A stretch of 46,085 nucleotides of DNA from Streptomyces sp. G44 (GCF_016905445.1 NZ_JAFEXF010000035.1:1-46085); one strand, 5' to 3'. Shown: positions 16,424 through 25,762, counted from the stretch's first letter. A program made the numbers and translations. The notes: generated by a model from the sequence alone, not told the origin.

Positions 16424-17662
16424 ATGTCAGGCAACACGGACCCGCTGTCGCCGCGGGCCAAGCTGGCCGTGACGGCGGGCAAGGCGGCCGCGGCGGTGTC
16501 GCGCGCGGCGGGCCGCGGCAGTGGATCGGTGATCGGCGGCAAGGTCGCCCTCAAGCTCGACCCCGAGCTGCTGGGACGCCTCGCCACACACCTGGACGTG
16601 GTCCTCGTGTCGGCCACCAACGGCAAGACGACCACCACGCGCCTGATCGCGGAGGCCCTGCGCGCCAGCGGCCCCGTGGTCTCCAACGCCCTCGGCGCCA
16701 ACATGCCCGCCGGGATCACCTCGGCGCTCGCCGGCGGCTCCGACGCCCGGTACGGCGTGATCGAGGTCGACGAGAAGTACCTCGCCGGCGTCGCCCGTGA
16801 CGTGGACCCCAAGGCGATCGCCCTGCTGAACCTCTCGCGCGACCAGCTGGACCGCGCCGCGGAGACCCGCATGCTCGCCGAGAAGTGGCGCGAGGGCCTG
16901 GCCGGCACCAAGGCCGTCGTCGTGGCCAACGCCGACGACCCGCTGGTCGTCTGGGCGGCCTCCTCCTCGCCGAACGTGGTGTGGGTGGCCGCGGGCCAGG
17001 AGTGGAAGGACGACGCCTGGTCGTGCCCGTCCTGCGGTGGCGTCATGCAGCGCCCCGGGGACGACTGGTTCTGCGGCGAGTGCGGTTTCCGCCGCCCGGC
17101 GCCCAGCTGGGTGCTCTCCGGCGACCACGTCCTGGACCCGCACGGCTCGGCCTGGCCGATCCACCTCCAGCTGCCCGGCCGCGCGAACAAGGCCAACGCC
17201 ACCTCCTCGGCCGCCGTCGCCGCCGTCTTCGGCGTGCCGCCGCAGGTCGCCCTGGAGCGGATGTACCAGGTGCAGGCCGTCGCCGGCCGCTATGACGTGG
17301 TCCAGTTCCAGGGCCGCGACCTGCGGCTGCTCCTCGCGAAGAACCCCGCGGGCTGGCTCGAGACGTTTTCGCTGATCGACCCGCCGCCGACCCCGGTGAT
17401 CCTCTCGGTCAACGCCCGAGGCGCGGACGGCACGGACACCTCCTGGCTGTGGGACGTCGACTACACCCGCCTCGCGGGTCACCCGATCTTCGTCCTCGGT
17501 GACCGCAAGCTGGACCTCGCCGTGCGTCTTGAGGTCGCGGGCCTGGACTTCCGGGTCTGCGAGACCGTCGACGAGGCGGTGCAGCTGGCCCCGCCGGGAC
17601 GCATCGAGACGATCGCGAACTACACCGCGTTCCAGGACCTGCGCCGCCGCGTCGGCAACTGA
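16424..17662 (+). CDS. murT: Lipid II isoglutaminyl synthase, Mur-ligase subunit MurT
   Basis: 412 residues. With GatD it amidates the alpha-carboxyl of D-Glu in lipid II to D-isoglutamine. The Mur-ligase P-loop is SATNGKTTTTRL (63-74) and the central domain holds ANADDPLVVW. A zinc ribbon is formed by Cys201, Cys204, Cys217 and Cys220, and a C-terminal DUF1727 domain carries SWLWDVDYTRL, whose aspartate is proposed in the S. aureus complex to complete the amidotransferase triad. AGGAGG precedes the ATG. It is followed 35 bp later by gatD, the universal gene order. Confidence 0.93.
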   Translation: MSGNTDPLSPRAKLAVTAGKAAAAVSRAAGRGSGSVIGGKVALKLDPELLGRLATHLDVVLVSATNGKTTTTRLIAEALRASGPVVSNALGANMPAGITSALAGGSDARYGVIEVDEKYLAGVARDVDPKAIALLNLSRDQLDRAAETRMLAEKWREGLAGTKAVVVANADDPLVVWAASSSPNVVWVAAGQEWKDDAWSCPSCGGVMQRPGDDWFCGECGFRRPAPSWVLSGDHVLDPHGSAWPIHLQLPGRANKANATSSAAVAAVFGVPPQVALERMYQVQAVAGRYDVVQFQGRDLRLLLAKNPAGWLETFSLIDPPPTPVILSVNARGADGTDTSWLWDVDYTRLAGHPIFVLGDRKLDLAVRLEVAGLDFRVCETVDEAVQLAPPGRIETIANYTAFQDLRRRVGN

Positions 17663-17697
17663 CCCCACCGGCCCTTCTAGACCATTCGTAGGGACAC

Positions 17698-18432
17698 ATG
17701 AGCATGAGCGACAACAGCCTGCGGCTGGTGTGGGTCTACCCCGACCTGCTCAGCACGTACGGAGACCAGGGCAACGCCCTGGTCGTGGAGCGCCGCGCCC
17801 GCCAGCGCGGCCTCCAGGTCGAGCGGTACGACGTGCGCAGCGACCAGCCGGTGCCCACCTCCGGCGACATCTACCTCATCGGTGGTGGCGAGGACCGCCC
17901 GCAGCGCCTCGCGGCGGAGCGGCTGCGCCGCGACGGCGGCCTCCAGCGCGCCGTGGGCAACGGCGCGATCGTCTTCTCGGTCTGCGCCGGCTACCAGATC
18001 ATCGGCAACGAGTTCATCAATGACCTCGGTCAGCGCGAGCCGGGCCTCGGCCTGCTCGACGTGGTCTCCACGCGCGGCGAGGGCGAGCGGTGCGTCGGCG
18101 ACGTCCTCGCCGACATGGACCCGCAGCTGGGCCTGCCCCCGCTGACGGGCTTCGAGAACCACCAGGGCGTCACGCACGTCGGCCCGAACGCACGGCCGCT
18201 GGCCCGCGTCACGCTCGGCCGGGGCAACGGCACGGGCGACGGCACCGAGGGCGCGTACAACGGCACGGTGTTCGGCACGTACATGCACGGCCCGGTCCTC
18301 GCCCGCAACCCGCTCATCGCGGACCTGCTGCTGAAGCTGGCCCTCGATGTGAACGCGCTGCCGCCCACGGACGACCGCTGGTACGAGGCGCTGCGCGCCG
18401 AGCGCATCCACTCCGCGCAGCAGCCCGCGTAG
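17698..18432 (+). CDS. gatD: Lipid II isoglutaminyl synthase, glutamine amidotransferase subunit GatD
   Basis: 244 residues, a class I (CobB/CobQ-like) glutaminase that supplies ammonia to MurT. The nucleophile is Cys96 in FSVCAGYQIIG and the partner His197 is in TYMHGPVLARN, at spacing close to that of S. aureus GatD (Cys94, His189). ENHQGVTH and the early YPDLLSTYGDQGN also match. The second ATG at 17704 is an alternative start. The protein acts at the cytoplasmic face on membrane-bound lipid II together with the upstream gene product. Confidence 0.93.
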   Translation: MSMSDNSLRLVWVYPDLLSTYGDQGNALVVERRARQRGLQVERYDVRSDQPVPTSGDIYLIGGGEDRPQRLAAERLRRDGGLQRAVGNGAIVFSVCAGYQIIGNEFINDLGQREPGLGLLDVVSTRGEGERCVGDVLADMDPQLGLPPLTGFENHQGVTHVGPNARPLARVTLGRGNGTGDGTEGAYNGTVFGTYMHGPVLARNPLIADLLLKLALDVNALPPTDDRWYEALRAERIHSAQQPA

Positions 18433-18465
18433 CCGCTTCCCCGCGGCCCCCGAGCCAGCCCGCTT

Positions 18466-18498
18466 GACGCCCCGCCCGCACATGTGAGCGGGGGCGTC
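18466..18498 (+). terminator. Terminator after murT-gatD
   Basis: GACGCCCCGC pairs with GCGGGGGCGTC (one bulge) across a short loop, 34 nt beyond the gatD stop. Confidence 0.55.
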
Positions 18499-18611
18499 CA
18501 GCCCTCGGACGCCGGATGCGGTACGGCCCCCCGGCGCCGATAGGGTGGCGGGGATCCAGCCGGACGACGTGGTCCGGCCCTTCGGCCCACGTTGCAAAGG
18601 TTTCCCGGGCT

Positions 18612-19637
18612 ATGCGCATTGGTGTCCTGACCTCCGGCGGCGACTGCCCCGGCCTGAACGCCGTCATCCGCTCCGTCGTGCACCGCGCGGTGGTGGACCA
18701 CGGCGACGAGGTCATCGGCTTCCACGACGGCTGGAAAGGCCTCCTGGAGTGCGACTACCGCAAGCTCGACCTCGACGCGGTGGGCGGCATCCTCGCCCGC
18801 GGCGGCACCATCCTCGGCTCCTCGCGCGTGCAGCCCGCCCATCTGCGGGACGGCGTGGAGCGCGCCCGGGGCCACGTCGCCGACCTGGCGCTCGACGCGA
18901 TCATCCCGATCGGCGGTGAGGGCACGCTGAAGGCGGCCCGGCTGCTCTCCGACGCGGGCCTGCCGATCGTCGGCGTGCCCAAGACGATCGACAACGACAT
19001 CGCGGTCACCGACGTCACCTTCGGCTTCGACACCGCCGTGGGCGTCGCGACCGAGGCCCTCGACCGGCTCAAGACCACCGCCGAGTCGCACCAGCGCGTC
19101 CTGATCGTCGAGGTCATGGGCCGTCACACGGGCTGGATCGCCCTGCACTCCGGTATGGCCGCGGGCGCGCACGCCATCGTCGTGCCCGAGCGCCCCTTCG
19201 ACATCGAGGAGCTGGCCGCCAAGGTCGGCGAGCGCTTCTCGGCGGGCAAGAAGTTCGCGATCGTCGTGGCCGCCGAGGGCGCCAAGCCCCGGGCGGGCTC
19301 CATGGAGTTCGACGAGGGCGGCAAGGACGTCTACGGCCACGAGCGGTTCGCCGGCATCGCCCGGCAGCTCTCCCTCGAACTGGAGCAGCGCCTCGGCAAG
19401 GAGGCGCGGCCGGTCATCCTCGGGCACGTCCAGCGTGGCGGCACCCCCACCGCGTACGACCGCGTCCTCGCGACCCGCTTCGGCTGGCACGCCGTGGAGG
19501 CCGTGCACCGCGGTGAGTTCGGCCACATGACCGCGCTGCGCGGCACGGACATCACCATGGTGCCGCTCGCGGCGGCCGTGGAGACACTCAAGACCGTGCC
19601 CGACGAGCGGTACGCCGAAGCGGAGTGCGTGCTGTAG
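18612..19637 (+). CDS. pfkA: 6-phosphofructokinase
   Basis: 341 residues; phosphorylates fructose 6-phosphate in glycolysis. Motifs: LTSGGDCPGLNAVIRS (nucleotide loop), IGGEGTLKAARLL, PKTIDNDI with the catalytic TIDND aspartates, FGFDTAVG and EVMGRHTGWIAL. The GGEGT loop with a glycine at the ATP/PPi-discriminating position and a lysine in PKTIDND is the mixed signature of actinobacterial group III enzymes, which are generally ATP-dependent. The start is the ATG at 18612. The gene is flanked by terminators on both sides and is monocistronic. Confidence 0.93.
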   Translation: MRIGVLTSGGDCPGLNAVIRSVVHRAVVDHGDEVIGFHDGWKGLLECDYRKLDLDAVGGILARGGTILGSSRVQPAHLRDGVERARGHVADLALDAIIPIGGEGTLKAARLLSDAGLPIVGVPKTIDNDIAVTDVTFGFDTAVGVATEALDRLKTTAESHQRVLIVEVMGRHTGWIALHSGMAAGAHAIVVPERPFDIEELAAKVGERFSAGKKFAIVVAAEGAKPRAGSMEFDEGGKDVYGHERFAGIARQLSLELEQRLGKEARPVILGHVQRGGTPTAYDRVLATRFGWHAVEAVHRGEFGHMTALRGTDITMVPLAAAVETLKTVPDERYAEAECVL

Positions 19638-19656
19638 TCGTTGCCCGTTGCACTAC

Positions 19657-19688
19657 CCGCCCCCGGTCGCAGCAGCGGCCGGGGGCGG
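19657..19688 (+). terminator. Terminator after pfkA
   Basis: A perfect 10-bp stem, CCGCCCCCGG with CCGGGGGCGG, and a 12-nt loop, 20 nt after the stop codon. Confidence 0.75.
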
Positions 19689-19743
19689 TTCTACTCTGGT
19701 GCCGACGCACGTCGCACAATCCGCACGAATCAGGAGCCACTGG

Positions 19744-20694
19744 ATGGATCACAGCGGGCACGGCATGAACATGGATCTGCCGCCGTTCACGCTGGGGCGA
19801 GGCCTGGAACTCTCGGCCGACCCCTTCTTCCTCATCGGCTGCCTGCTGGCCCTCGCCCTGTACGGGTGGGGCGTGGTGCGGCTCGTGCGGCGCGGCGACA
19901 AGTGGCCGGTGGGCCGCACGGTCTCCTTCGTGCTCGGCATCCTCACCGTGCTGCTGGTCATGTGCACCAAGCTCAACGACTACGGCATGGTCATGTTCAG
20001 CGTGCACATGGTGCAGCACATGGTGATCAGCATGCTCTCGCCGATCCTGCTGCTGCTCGGCGCGCCGATCACGCTGGCGCTGCGCGCGCTGCCGGTCGCG
20101 GCGCGTGGGCACAAGGGGCCGCGCGAATGGCTGCTGTGGCTGCTGCACAGCCGGTACATGCGGATCATCACGCATCCGGCGTTCACGATCCCGCTGTTCA
20201 TCGCGAGCCTGTACGCGCTCTACTTCACGCCGCTCTTCGACACGCTGATGGGCTCCAAGGCGGGTCACATCGGCATGATGGTGCACTTCCTCGCCGTCGG
20301 CCTGGTCTTCTTCTGGCCGATCATGGGCGTCGACCCGGGGCCGCACCGCCCCGGCTACGTGATGCGGATGCTGGAGCTGTTCGCGGGCATGCCGTTCCAC
20401 GCGTTCTTCGGCATCGCGCTGATGATGGCGACCCAGCCGATGATCGGCACCTACATGCACCCGCCAGCCTCGCTGGGCATCGACGCGCTGGCCGACCAGG
20501 AGGCCGCGGGCGGCATCGCCTGGGCGTTCAGCGAGATCCCCTCCGTGGTCGTGCTGGTGGCCCTGCTCTTCCAGTGGCGGCGCTCGGAGGACCGCGAGGC
20601 CCGGCGCAAGGACCGTGCCGCCGACCGCGACGGGGACAAGGAGCTGGAGGCGTACAACGCCTATCTGGCCTCACTGGCCGCACGCGGGCGGTAG
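19744..20694 (+). CDS. CtaG-like cytochrome c oxidase assembly membrane protein
   Basis: 316 residues with seven or more hydrophobic segments. Histidine-rich motifs MFSVHMVQHMVISM and MPFHAFFGIALMM, plus conserved IMGVDPGPHRPGY, are those of the caa3_CtaG family, thought to help insert copper into the cytochrome oxidase. The N-terminal MDHSGHGMNM is a Met/His-rich stretch that could bind copper (inference). The start ATG at 19744 follows AGGAG. The C-terminal tail is highly charged and cytoplasmic. A tiny membrane-protein gene follows in the same direction. Confidence 0.87.
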   Translation: MDHSGHGMNMDLPPFTLGRGLELSADPFFLIGCLLALALYGWGVVRLVRRGDKWPVGRTVSFVLGILTVLLVMCTKLNDYGMVMFSVHMVQHMVISMLSPILLLLGAPITLALRALPVAARGHKGPREWLLWLLHSRYMRIITHPAFTIPLFIASLYALYFTPLFDTLMGSKAGHIGMMVHFLAVGLVFFWPIMGVDPGPHRPGYVMRMLELFAGMPFHAFFGIALMMATQPMIGTYMHPPASLGIDALADQEAAGGIAWAFSEIPSVVVLVALLFQWRRSEDREARRKDRAADRDGDKELEAYNAYLASLAARGR

Positions 20695-20781
20695 CGCCGG
20701 AGGGCCCTCGCGGGTCACGATGGTCCTCGGACCGCGGTCTCGGCGCGCACGCGCCGGAGGCTGCCGGGAGGAGGCTGAGCG

Positions 20782-20940
20782 ATGCCCGGTTCCACGAAGA
20801 CCATGGGTGGGTTCACCGTCGGAGGCCTGATCATGGTGACGGCCTACTCGGTGGCGCTCGGGAGCAACGGCTGGCTGTGGTTCGGCTGGGTCGTGCTCGG
20901 ACTGATCACGCTCGGGATGGTGCTGTCGCGCGCGGCGTGA
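20782..20940 (+). CDS. Small integral membrane protein (52 residues)
   Basis: An open frame beginning MPGSTKTMGGFTVGG with a perfect GGAGGAGG ribosome site eight nucleotides upstream and strong third-position GC. Two hydrophobic segments, FTVGGLIMVTAYSVAL and LWFGWVVLGLITLGMVL, are separated by a short GSNG turn, so it is probably a two-helix hairpin protein. It follows the CtaG-like gene on the same strand and may be cotranscribed. No function is recognisable. Confidence 0.65.
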   Translation: MPGSTKTMGGFTVGGLIMVTAYSVALGSNGWLWFGWVVLGLITLGMVLSRAA

Positions 20941-20962
20941 GCGGACGCCGTGCCGCGCGGCA

Positions 20963-20986
20963 GCCGGGCATCGGCGGTATGCCGGC
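20963..20986. terminator. Hairpin between convergent genes
   Basis: GCCGGGCAT against ATGCCGGC with one bulged G, in the 52-bp convergent spacer; may serve both directions. Confidence 0.4.
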
Positions 20987-20992
20987 CGGTGT

Positions 20993-21382
20993 TCAGAACC
21001 GGAAGACGTGGGCCGTGTCGACGTCCAACGCACAGGCGTTCGGGTACGTCTTCCGCCACACGATCAACCGTCCCTGATGGGTTCCGACCGCGCTCGCCGT
21101 GACCGGCTCGTACTCCTTGGTGCACGCGTGCGGGTCGTCGGCGAGGGCGTCGAAGTCCGCCTTGGCCCGGTGGATCGCCCCGCACGCCTTGGCCGCGTGC
21201 GGGTGGTGGCCGCCGGGCCGGGGCTCGCAGCGCAGCTTCACGCCGCGGACCCAGGCGTTGTCGGCGCCCGAGACGGTGAGGAAGAACCCGCGCTCCCGGG
21301 CGGGGGCCTCGGCCGCGGCGTGGGCGGGGACGGCCGTGCCGAGGGCGGCCAGGGCAGTGGCTGCGACGATGTACGGACGCAT
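20993..21382 (-). CDS. Subtilisin-inhibitor-like (SSI) secreted protease inhibitor
   Basis: 129 residues with a signal peptide ending near AVPAHA (about 22). The mature domain has the SSI pattern: four cysteines (52, 67, 87, 117) for two disulfides, the GGHHPHAAKAC segment, CTKEYEPVTASAVG around the reactive site, and a C-terminal HVFRF strand. By alignment with SSI, where P1 is Met73 after Cys-Pro, the P1 residue here is Lys89, which would favour trypsin-like targets. The start ATG has GGAGG upstream. These inhibitors are secreted in quantity and control extracellular proteases during development. Confidence 0.88.
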   Translation of the reverse strand: MRPYIVAATALAALGTAVPAHAAAEAPARERGFFLTVSGADNAWVRGVKLRCEPRPGGHHPHAAKACGAIHRAKADFDALADDPHACTKEYEPVTASAVGTHQGRLIVWRKTYPNACALDVDTAHVFRF

Positions 21383-21613
21383 ACGGAACCTCCGGATCGA
21401 GTGACGGTGGCGTGCTCTGGCGTCGGTGGCGTCGACCCGCGTACCGGGGACGCCGGGGCGAGGCCAGCGGACCTCCCGTCCGCGCCGGGCGTCGAGCCGC
21501 CTCGCCGGTGGATCACCCGCGCAGGGGGGCGGAAGAGCCCGAACGGGCTCTCGCGTCCGCGTCGCCGATTGGCTACTGTGCGTCGGCACCGGGATCAGGG
21601 GAAGGTGGCCGCC

Positions 21614-22348
21614 ATGTTCTATCTACTGCTCAAGTACGTGATCCTCGGCCCACTGCTGCGCTTGCTGTTCCGGCCCAGGATCGAGGGTCTGGAGCATGTG
21701 CCGGAGTCGGGCGCGGCGATCGTCGCGGGCAACCATCTGTCGTTCTCGGACCACTTCCTGATGCCGGCGATCATCAAGCGGCGCATCACGTTCCTCGCGA
21801 AGGCCGAGTACTTCACGGGCCCGGGGCTCAAGGGGCGCCTCACGGCCGCCTTCTTCCGCAGCGCCGGACAGATCCCCGTCGACCGCTCCGGCAAGGAGGC
21901 GGGGCAGGCCGCGATCCGCGAGGGCCTGTGCGTCCTGCGCAAGGGCGAACTGCTCGGCATCTACCCGGAGGGCACGCGCTCGCACGACGGGCGGCTGTAC
22001 AAGGGCAAGGTCGGCGTCGCCGCGATGGCGCTCAAGGCGGAGGCGCCGGTGATCCCGTGCGCGATGATCGGCACCTTCGAGGCGCAGCCGCCGGGCCAGA
22101 AGGTGCCGAACATCCGACGCGTGACGATCCGCTTCGGCGAGCCCCTCGACTTCTCCCGTTACTACGGCATGGACAACGAGAAGGCGGTCCTGCGGGCCGT
22201 CACCGACGAGATCATGTACGCGATCCTCGGGCTCTCCGGGCAGGAGTACGTCGACAAGTACGCGGCGGTCGTGAAGGCGGAGGAGGCCGAGCTCGCCGCG
22301 GCGAGGGCGAAGGAGTCGCGCAGGTTCCCCCGGATGCCGCTGAGGTGA
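21614..22348 (+). CDS. 1-acylglycerol-3-phosphate O-acyltransferase-like protein
   Basis: 244 residues of the PlsC family. The catalytic HX4D motif is NHLSFSD, followed by block II around FRSAGQIPVDRSG and block III YPEGTRSHDG. An N-terminal hydrophobic helix (FYLLLKYVILGPLLRLLF) anchors it to the membrane. It would acylate lysophosphatidic acid or a related glycerolipid. The start ATG at 21614 is weakly supported by GAAGGTGG. The C-terminal tail is alanine- and glutamate-rich, probably helical. It is divergent from the SSI gene. Confidence 0.88.
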   Translation: MFYLLLKYVILGPLLRLLFRPRIEGLEHVPESGAAIVAGNHLSFSDHFLMPAIIKRRITFLAKAEYFTGPGLKGRLTAAFFRSAGQIPVDRSGKEAGQAAIREGLCVLRKGELLGIYPEGTRSHDGRLYKGKVGVAAMALKAEAPVIPCAMIGTFEAQPPGQKVPNIRRVTIRFGEPLDFSRYYGMDNEKAVLRAVTDEIMYAILGLSGQEYVDKYAAVVKAEEAELAAARAKESRRFPRMPLR

Positions 22349-22445
22349 GGCCGCCGATCCGCCGGGCCCGCGGTGCGGCGCCGCGACACTCTGCTGTGAG
22401 CAGATGTGCACGTATCGCACCGGGGCCGCCACGTACGTTCCCTAC

Positions 22446-23489
22446 ATGAAGAACGCAGTGGTGATCGGCGCGACGGGACAGACCGGACGCGTGGCGGTAC
22501 GGGCCCTCGCCGAGGACGGCTGGAGGGTGACGGCGGTCTCGCGGACCGGCGGGCGCGATGAGCGGTGGCCCGCTGACGTACGCGAGGCGCGTCTCGACCG
22601 GGACGACGACGCGGCGCTGGCGAAGGTGCTCGGCGACGGCGTGGAGCTGGTGGTCGACACGGTCGCCTTCCACCGGGGGCACGCCCGTCAGTACGCGGCG
22701 CTCGCCGACCGCATCGGGTCGGCCGTGGTGCTCTCCAGCGGGGCGGTGTACGAGGACGGGCGGGGCCGCAGCTTCGACACCCAGGACGAGCCGGACGGCT
22801 TTCCGGAATACCTCGTGCCGCTGCCCGAGACGCAGCCGACGGTCGCGCCCGGCGACACCACGTACGCCACGCGCAAGGTCGCCCTGGAGCAGGAGCTCCT
22901 GGCGCTCGGCGAGCGGTTGCCGGTGACGTTGCTGCGGGCCGGGGCCATTCACGGGCCGGGCTGCCGCACGCCCCGCGAGCTGTACTTCGTGAAGCGGAAC
23001 GTGGACGGCAGGCGGGTCCGGGTGCTCGCCCACGGTGGGCGCAGCCGCTTCCACCCGGTGAGCGTGCACACCCTGGCGGAGCTGGTGCGCCTGGCGGCGG
23101 CCCGGCCGGGGTCCCGGGCGCTCAACGCGGGAGACCCCGCCGCGCCGACCGTCGCGGAGATCGGCGCGGCCGTGGACGCGGTGATGGGCGTGGAGACGAG
23201 GACGGTGCTGGTGGAGGGCGACCCCCCGGAGCGCGGCGTCGGTCTCACCCCGTGGTCCGCGCGGCATCCGGTGGTGTACGACATGGCGGCCGCGGAGCGG
23301 GAGTTGGGCTACCGCCCGGTGACGACGTACGCCGACTCCCTTGCGGAGACGGTCCATTGGCTCGTCGACCGGCTGGGCGACAGGGACTGGCGGGAGGCGT
23401 TCCCGAAGATGGCCGCGAACTATGATCCCAACGTCGATCTCTTCGACTACGCGGCGGAAGACGCCTGGTTGGCGCGGCGGGAGGAATGA
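22446..23489 (+). CDS. NAD-dependent epimerase/dehydratase-family (extended SDR) protein
   Basis: 347 residues. The N-terminal VVIGATGQTGRVAVRAL is the dinucleotide-binding GxxGxxG. SSGAVYED and the later YATRKVALEQEL give the S-Y-K set expected in extended short-chain dehydrogenases, although the catalytic tyrosine context (TTYATRK) is slightly unusual. The C-terminal part includes FHPVSVHTLAELVRLAA and ELGYRPVTTYADSL, typical of sugar-nucleotide epimerase-like folds. Its substrate is unknown. The stop codon directly abuts the GTG of the next gene, so the two are translationally coupled. Confidence 0.82.
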   Translation: MKNAVVIGATGQTGRVAVRALAEDGWRVTAVSRTGGRDERWPADVREARLDRDDDAALAKVLGDGVELVVDTVAFHRGHARQYAALADRIGSAVVLSSGAVYEDGRGRSFDTQDEPDGFPEYLVPLPETQPTVAPGDTTYATRKVALEQELLALGERLPVTLLRAGAIHGPGCRTPRELYFVKRNVDGRRVRVLAHGGRSRFHPVSVHTLAELVRLAAARPGSRALNAGDPAAPTVAEIGAAVDAVMGVETRTVLVEGDPPERGVGLTPWSARHPVVYDMAAAERELGYRPVTTYADSLAETVHWLVDRLGDRDWREAFPKMAANYDPNVDLFDYAAEDAWLARREE

Positions 23490-23978
23490 GTGAGCGAGCA
23501 GCACGCCCGGTACACGAAGCTGGTGGGGCTCCTGGACGAGCGGGGGGCGGTCTACCGGGTCATCGAGCACGAGCCGGAGGGCGCCACGGAGGCGGTGAGC
23601 GCGCTGCGCGGGAACGCCCTGGAGCAGGCCGCCAAGTGCATCGTGGTGATGGTGAAGACCGGCAAGAAGACGAAGCGGTACGCGCTGGCCGTGGTGCCGG
23701 GCGACCGGCGCGTGGACCTCAACGCGCTGAAGGCGCTGCTCGGCGGCACGTACGCCGGCTTCGCGACGCAGGAGGTGGCGGAGCGGCTCTCGGGGAGCGT
23801 GAGCGGGACGATCCTGCCGTTCTCCTTCGACCCGGAGCTCGAACTGGTCGTGGATCCGGCCCTGTTGGAGCATGAGGAGATCTTCTTCAACGCGGCGCGG
23901 CTGGACCGCTCAGTGGCGCTGCGGACGGCGGACTACCGGGAGATCGCCTCGCCTCGCATCGAGACGATCTCCCAATAG
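23490..23978 (+). CDS. YbaK/EbsC-family aminoacyl-tRNA deacylase
   Basis: 162 residues, the single-domain size. Features of the YbaK fold: EHEPEGATEAVSALRG, AAKCIVVMVKTGKKTKRYALAVVPGDRRVDL and TILPFSFDPELELVVDP. The family hydrolyses mischarged aminoacyl-tRNAs (for example Cys-tRNAPro or Ala-tRNAPro) in trans. Lys49 in AAKC corresponds to the conserved lysine. The start is a GTG immediately after the epimerase TGA, with GGGAGG upstream. The 3' end is only 18 bp from the convergent peptidase gene. Confidence 0.87.
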   Translation: MSEQHARYTKLVGLLDERGAVYRVIEHEPEGATEAVSALRGNALEQAAKCIVVMVKTGKKTKRYALAVVPGDRRVDLNALKALLGGTYAGFATQEVAERLSGSVSGTILPFSFDPELELVVDPALLEHEEIFFNAARLDRSVALRTADYREIASPRIETISQ

Positions 23979-23996
23979 GCGGGTGTGGGGCGGTTG

Positions 23997-25625
23997 TTAC
24001 GGCTTCGGCGTGGCGTGCGGGGCGCACGTCACGTCTGAGGCGTCGAGCTTGCCGGTCAGCAGGTAGGCGTCGACGCGGTCGTTGAGGCACGGGTTCGCGA
24101 TGTTGGTGATGCCGTGCGAACCGGCGTCCTTCTCCGTGACCAGGCGCGAGCCCTTGAGCCGCTTGTGCAGTTCGAGGGCGCCGGGGTACGGCGTGGCGGC
24201 GTCCCGGGTGGCCTGGACGAGCAGCGTGGGCGGCAGACCCTTGCGGCTCTCGATCTCCAGGGGGCGCTGCTGCTTGCTCGACCAGGTCGCGCAGGGCAGG
24301 TTCATCCAGGCGTTGCCCCAGGTGAAGAAGGGGCTGGTCCGGTGGATGCGGGTGTTGTCACGGTCCCACTTCGACCAGCTGCGCGGCCACTTGGCGTCCG
24401 CGCACTCGACGGCCGTGTAGACGGCGTTGCTGTTCTCCTGTGCGGCGTTCCCGGCCTTGTCCGCCAGGTCGGGGCTCGCCGCCTCGATGAGGGGCTTGCG
24501 GTCACCGGCCGCGTACTTGCTCCAGTTCGTGGCGATATCGACCCAGTAGGAGTCGTAGTACGGCGCGTTCTGGAAGTAGGAGTGCAGCTCGGCCGGGCCG
24601 ACGACGCCGTCCAGCGGCTGCTTCTTCGCGGTGGCGCGGAGCTTGTCCCACTGGGCGCGGACCTCGTCATAGGTGTCGCCGAGGTGGAAGGCGGCGTCGT
24701 TCTTCGCGACCCAGGTCATCCAGTCGATGAGGCGCTTCTCGAAGGCTTCGTCCTGGTCGAGGTTGACCTCGTACCAGATCTTGTCCGTGCGCGGGTTGAC
24801 CACGGAGTCGAAGACCATGCGGCGTACGTGCGTCGGGAAGAGGGTGCTGTAGACGGCGCCGAGGTAGGTGCCGTAGGAGACGCCGAGGAAGTTCAGCTTC
24901 TTCTCGCCGAGGGCGGCGCGGATGACGTCGAGGTCGCGGGCGGTGTTCGGCGTCGTCATGTGGGGCAGCAGCGCGCCGCTGCGCTCCTGGCAGCCGTCCG
25001 CGTACGCGGCGGCCAGCTTGCGCTGGACGCGCTTGTCGGCGTCGCTGTCGGGGACCGGGTCCAGCTTGGGGGCCTTGACGAACTCCTGCGGGTCGACGCA
25101 GGACACGGGCGCCGAGTGGCCGACGCCGCGCGGTTCGAAGCCCACGAAGTCGTACGCCTTCGCGGTCTTCTCCCACAGCTTGCTCTTGGTGACGACGCGG
25201 CGCGGGAAGCGGAGGCCGGAGGCGCCGGGGCCGCCCGGGTTGTAGACGAGGGCGCCCTGCCGCTCCCCCTCGGTGCCGGTGTTGCCGATGCGGTCGACGG
25301 CGAGCTTGATCTTCTTGCCGTTCGGCTTGGCGTAGTCGAGCGGGACGGTGACCCAGCCGCACTGGATGGGCTTCTCCAGCTTCCAGTCGGCCGGGCAGTC
25401 GCGCCAGTCGATCCCGGCCTTCGCGGCCCGCCGGGCGGCGAGGGCGACGCCTCGGGCCTCGCGGTCCTTGCCGTACCGGGCGCTCGTGTCGGCGGCCGTG
25501 CCGCCCGGCCGCGCGTCGGCGCTCGCCGTCGGCGCGGCCGTCGCGCCCGCGATCAGGGTCGCGGCGACCAGAGCGCCCGTGGATCCGAGCACCGCCGTCC
25601 GCCTGGTCCCTCGGGTCCGTATCAA
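23997..25625 (-). CDS. Secreted tripeptidyl-aminopeptidase-like alpha/beta hydrolase
   Basis: 542 residues from the TTG at 25625. Basic N-terminus, hydrophobic core STGALVAATLIAGATAAP and A-S-A cleavage site: a Sec/Tat-type signal. The hydrolase domain has the oxyanion region YNPGGPGASG, GFEPRGVGHS, nucleophile Ser250 in LGVSYGTYLG, the acid in RDAATPYPG and His in AGSHGIT near the C-terminal cap, as in the Streptomyces Tap/SlpD/SlpE family that removes tripeptides. An ATG at 25643 is in frame, but the GGGAGG ribosome site lies inside that extension, six bases before the TTG, so TTG is preferred. Confidence 0.86.
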   Translation of the reverse strand: MIRTRGTRRTAVLGSTGALVAATLIAGATAAPTASADARPGGTAADTSARYGKDREARGVALAARRAAKAGIDWRDCPADWKLEKPIQCGWVTVPLDYAKPNGKKIKLAVDRIGNTGTEGERQGALVYNPGGPGASGLRFPRRVVTKSKLWEKTAKAYDFVGFEPRGVGHSAPVSCVDPQEFVKAPKLDPVPDSDADKRVQRKLAAAYADGCQERSGALLPHMTTPNTARDLDVIRAALGEKKLNFLGVSYGTYLGAVYSTLFPTHVRRMVFDSVVNPRTDKIWYEVNLDQDEAFEKRLIDWMTWVAKNDAAFHLGDTYDEVRAQWDKLRATAKKQPLDGVVGPAELHSYFQNAPYYDSYWVDIATNWSKYAAGDRKPLIEAASPDLADKAGNAAQENSNAVYTAVECADAKWPRSWSKWDRDNTRIHRTSPFFTWGNAWMNLPCATWSSKQQRPLEIESRKGLPPTLLVQATRDAATPYPGALELHKRLKGSRLVTEKDAGSHGITNIANPCLNDRVDAYLLTGKLDASDVTCAPHATPKP

Positions 25626-25762
25626 GTGGAGCCTCCCGCACATGGATTCGAGTGCATTCGATCAGTGCGAGGATCCTTGCGTCTGCGGGGTCACTGCCGA
25701 CAGACACGGCGGGCGTTCTTTACCAATCCGATAAACGGTGCGGCCCGTCCGGCCCTGGCCAC

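Noticed and set aside
18030..19526. 498-codon minus-strand open frame opposite pfkA and gatD
   Set aside because: Shadow of two conserved genes; no motif of its own.
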